From the NCBI GenBank assembly GCA_002471975.1, contig DKQZ01000033.1, forward strand, positions 249 through 14,924: a DNA stretch of 14,676 nucleotides. Direction: 5' to 3'. The notes below the pieces were generated by a model. That model saw only the letters and a program-made list of their open reading frames with translations, did not search any database and was not told the DNA's origin. Positions 13,174-14,676 of the stretch are shown piece by piece. This DNA comes from Dialister sp. UBA7295. Its GTDB lineage: Bacteria; Bacillota; Negativicutes; Veillonellales; Dialisteraceae. A program made the translations under genes and the position numbers. Every line of letters begins with the position of its first letter. The stretch's first letter is position 1.

Positions 13174-13975
13174 AAAAAGCCGCCAGCCTTTCCAGTTCTT
13201 CAAAAGTCACGGGCGTAGGAATGGAAAGATTCGTGCCTTCCCAGATGGTCTTTGCCAGTTCCTTATATACCCCCGCCTGGGGAGAATCTGGCGCATACTG
13301 GAGCACCGTCTGCCGGTGATTTTCCGCCACATTCACGATCTTATCCCTCGGAATAAAGGCGATGAGCTCCGTATTTAATTCTTTGGCAAATTCCGTCAAA
13401 AGCTCCCTTTCACCCGGCGTATTTCTTGAATTTCCGATAATTCCTCCGAGCCGCACCTTCCCGCGGGCCGCAAAACGGCGGATTCCTTTGGCGATATTGT
13501 TGGCCGCATAAAGACTCATGAGCTCGCCCGAAGAAACAACGTATATTTCCTCCGCATATCCCTCACGGATGGGCATGGCAAAACCGCCGCACACCACGTC
13601 CCCCAAGACATCATAGAGAGTCAAATCCACGGGAGGAAGCGCCTTCATCCGGTCCAAAAGCTGGAGAGCCACGATGATCCCGCGCCCCGCACAGCCGACT
13701 CCCGGCTCCGGGCCTCCCGCTTCCACACAGGTCACCCCGTTGAAACCGGTATGGACGATATCTTCCTTTCGGATCTCATCCACCTCCGACCGGCGCACCT
13801 TGTCCAACACCGTCTCCTTGCAGATATGCCCCAGCAAAAGCCGGGTCGAATCATTCTTCGGATCGCACCCGATCTGGGCCACCCGCTTTCCCATAAGAGA
13901 AAGAGCTGCAGACACATTCGAAGCCGTCGTCGACTTCCCAATGCCGCCCTTCCCGTAAAAAGCAATCTTCTTCAT
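13163..13975 (-). CDS. NifH-like nitrogenase Fe protein homologue (reductase ATPase)
   Basis: A 270-residue dimeric ATPase that would carry a [4Fe-4S] cluster and pass electrons, with ATP hydrolysis, to the NifD/K-like partner. It shows the P-loop GKGGIGKST (8-16), GCDPKNDSTRLLLG (36-49), the cluster ligands C95 in GGPEPGVGCAGRG and C129 in DVLGDVVCGGFAMPIRE, R98 (the ADP-ribosylation site in NifH) and YAANNIAKGIRRFA (156-169). Similarity to genuine NifH is striking, although it is slightly shorter than usual (about 290), and the Cys in NifH's CNSRNT is Gly here (GNSRNT). The start is supported by GAGGAG five bases upstream. It is first in a three-gene operon with overlapping downstream genes. 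No nifB, nifE or nifN lies nearby, so this is a nitrogenase-like system rather than nitrogen fixation. Confidence 0.93.
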   Translation of the reverse strand: MKKIAFYGKGGIGKSTTASNVSAALSLMGKRVAQIGCDPKNDSTRLLLGHICKETVLDKVRRSEVDEIRKEDIVHTGFNGVTCVEAGGPEPGVGCAGRGIIVALQLLDRMKALPPVDLTLYDVLGDVVCGGFAMPIREGYAEEIYVVSSGELMSLYAANNIAKGIRRFAARGKVRLGGIIGNSRNTPGERELLTEFAKELNTELIAFIPRDKIVNVAENHRQTVLQYAPDSPQAGVYKELAKTIWEGTNLSIPTPVTFEELERLAAFYGT

Positions 13976-14000
13976 AAGGACTCCTCAACTATGAAATGCT

Positions 14001-14015
14001 TTAAGAAATTTCTAA
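14001..14015. promoter_or_regulatory. Candidate operator palindrome in the NifHDK-like leader
   Basis: TTAAGAAATTTCTAA holds the perfect 10-bp palindrome AGAAATTTCT (14004-14013). It lies downstream of the -10 box and before the ribosome site, a position suited to a repressor. The binding protein is unknown. Confidence 0.45.
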
Positions 14016-14032
14016 GCTATATATAGTATAGC
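14016..14032 (-). promoter_or_regulatory. Probable extended -10 promoter of the NifHDK-like operon
   Basis: The minus strand reads TGCTATACT, an extended -10 (TATACT at 14025-14030); the -35 region (CTTCAT at 17 bp) is poor. The box is embedded in the dyad GCTATA-TATAG-TATAGC (14016-14032). The leader is about 45 bases. A weak -35 suggests an activator or low basal expression. Confidence 0.55.
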
Positions 14033-14087
14033 AGAGATGACCGCAGGATGAAGAAAATAACTTTGAGAAAGAAATACTTTTAAATCG

Positions 14088-14175
14088 GGGTGGTCGGGAA
14101 TCTCGGGATGAACGGGGCTATCGGGATGGTGGCGGCCTAACGGCCGCAGAATATATATGGGGATTTTGCACAGGC
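14088..14175 (+). repeat. Repeat element, plus-oriented, upstream of the NifHDK-like operon
   Basis: TCGGG words (14086-14127), hairpin GCGGCC-TAAC-GGCCGC (14132-14147), then AGAATATATATGGGGATTT and TGCACAGGC, the family tail. It points away from the operon and follows no plus-strand gene. Confidence 0.65.
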
Positions 14176-14229
14176 GAAGTTGAAAAGCCCGTATTGAAGG
14201 CAGGAATTGGGGACCCGGGATTAGGAATT

Positions 14230-14290
14230 AGGGGAGGTGTGCCGCTGATGCGGCACGAGTATAAATGGGAAAAGTACACAGACAAGCCTG
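14230..14290 (+). repeat. Repeat element, plus-oriented, TGAT-loop hairpin
   Basis: Hairpin GTGCCGC-TGAT-GCGGCAC (14239-14256) followed by GAGTATAAATGGGAAAAG and TACACAGACAAGCC, a diverged tail. The array side is not clearly heptameric. Confidence 0.6.
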
Positions 14291-14321
14291 AAAAGCCCGA
14301 ATGAGTCAAATCTGGGACCAA

Positions 14322-14353
14322 CTGCAGAAAAAAGCTCCCCGAAGTTTGGGGAG
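14322..14353 (-). terminator. Minus-strand terminator-like hairpin
   Basis: Minus strand CTCCCC (14348-14353) pairs with GGGGAG (14335-14340) around a 7-base loop and is followed by CTTTTTTCTGC. It would stop transcripts entering from the right edge. Confidence 0.65.
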
Positions 14354-14412
14354 ACCATGCGGGGAGCGCGCCAACTATCGATGCCCTGCTTTAAGCGTCA
14401 CAAAAGTTAATT

Positions 14413-14573
14413 CCCCCCGCCTGTGCAAATTTCCCATAAAAAATCATCGGCCCATCAGCACCGACACCTTCACGAACCACGAAATCTCGAACCCCGAAAT
14501 CTCGGAATGGACTATACCCGTACGTGCCGAGGTGAAGCAAATTCCCGAATACTGTATGTTCTCAATCCACAGT
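14413..14573 (-). repeat. Full-length repeat element, copy of the one at 10448-10610
   Basis: Minus-strand order: GGATTGAGAAC, CAGTATTCGGGAATTTGC, TTCACCTCGGCACG, TCCATTCCGAGATTTCGGGG, CACGAA-type heptamers (14471-14505 on plus), an imperfect hairpin with TGAT loop (14447-14464), ATTTTTTATGGG and TTTGCACAGGCGGG. No gene is seen from 13976 to 14676; the region is promoter plus repeats. Confidence 0.75.
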
Positions 14574-14607
14574 AACTACTTATCCTGCCCCCAACCGGGC
14601 TTTCCAC

Positions 14608-14676
14608 TCCGCCTGTGCACATTCCCCATATAAAATTCGTCGGCGCATCAGCGCCGACACCTTCCCGCACCCCGAA
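14608..14676 (-). repeat. Partial repeat element at the right edge
   Basis: Minus strand: heptamers of the CCCGCAC kind (from 14662), hairpin GTCGGCGC-TGAT-GCGCCGAC (14639-14658), then GAATTTTATATGGGGAATG and TGCACAGGCGGAG. It is cut by the window end and lies in tandem with the 14413-14573 copy; it probably terminates a gene beyond the right edge. Confidence 0.7.

Noticed and set aside
10623..13975. Genuine nitrogen-fixing nitrogenase
   Set aside because: The NifD-like protein lacks the Cys and His that hold FeMo-cofactor, both component 1 subunits are short, and there are no nifB/E/N genes here.

Overview
The window looks like chromosome from a low-to-mid GC Firmicute. GGAGG-type ribosome binding sites, a T-box leader and sigma-70-like TTGACA/TATACT promoters support this. 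The gene content (heavy-metal ATPase, orphan branched-chain amino acid lipoprotein, NifH/D/K-like reductase, thiazoline-hydrolase-like protein) suggests an anaerobe, possibly one of the Negativicutes such as the Dialister/Megasphaera group. That placement is an inference from impression, not from a search. No rRNA, tRNA, insertion sequence or CRISPR array is visible.

Layout, left to right. (1) 1-351: repeat-rich non-coding DNA. (2) 352-765 (-): a MerR-family regulator whose own promoter has the 19-bp spacer typical of MerR-controlled promoters. (3) 1220-2161 (-): a type I L-asparaginase, divergent from (4) 2386-3126 (+), a protein of the L-2-amino-thiazoline-4-carboxylic acid hydrolase-like (DUF6125) family. 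(5) 3348-3512: a decayed second copy of the asparaginase 5' end. (6) 3593-6418 (-): a zinc/cadmium/lead P1B-2 ATPase with an exceptional His/Asp/Glu-rich N-terminus. (7) 6913-7598 (-): a HEPN/MNT (HepT/MntA-like) two-gene unit with its own promoter. (8) 8144-9295 (-): a branched-chain amino acid-type substrate-binding lipoprotein, read from a T-box leader that carries one Stem I but two antiterminator/terminator modules and a probable GUC (Val) specifier. (9) 10623-13975 (-): a translationally coupled NifH-NifD-NifK-like operon. It keeps the Fe protein motifs and six cysteines spaced like P-cluster ligands, but lacks the residues that hold FeMo-cofactor and has no cofactor-assembly genes nearby. 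(10) 13976-14676: promoter region, then repeats.

The most unusual feature is in the spaces between genes. At six gene 3' ends the same order is seen: stop codon, then a short array of degenerate 7-bp tandem units (often beginning at or within a few bases of the stop), then a GC hairpin, then a T-tract. The unit differs at each gene, as do the hairpin stems. Stem pairing is nevertheless preserved and the loop is usually TGAT. Several copies also share a tail with the core ATATGGGGAAT followed by TGCACAGGC. This looks like a dispersed, modular repeat family that supplies terminators.

The genes appear to be independent units rather than one pathway. The two that work together most clearly are the NifHDK-like operon (electron donor plus two-subunit reductase) and the HEPN/MNT pair.
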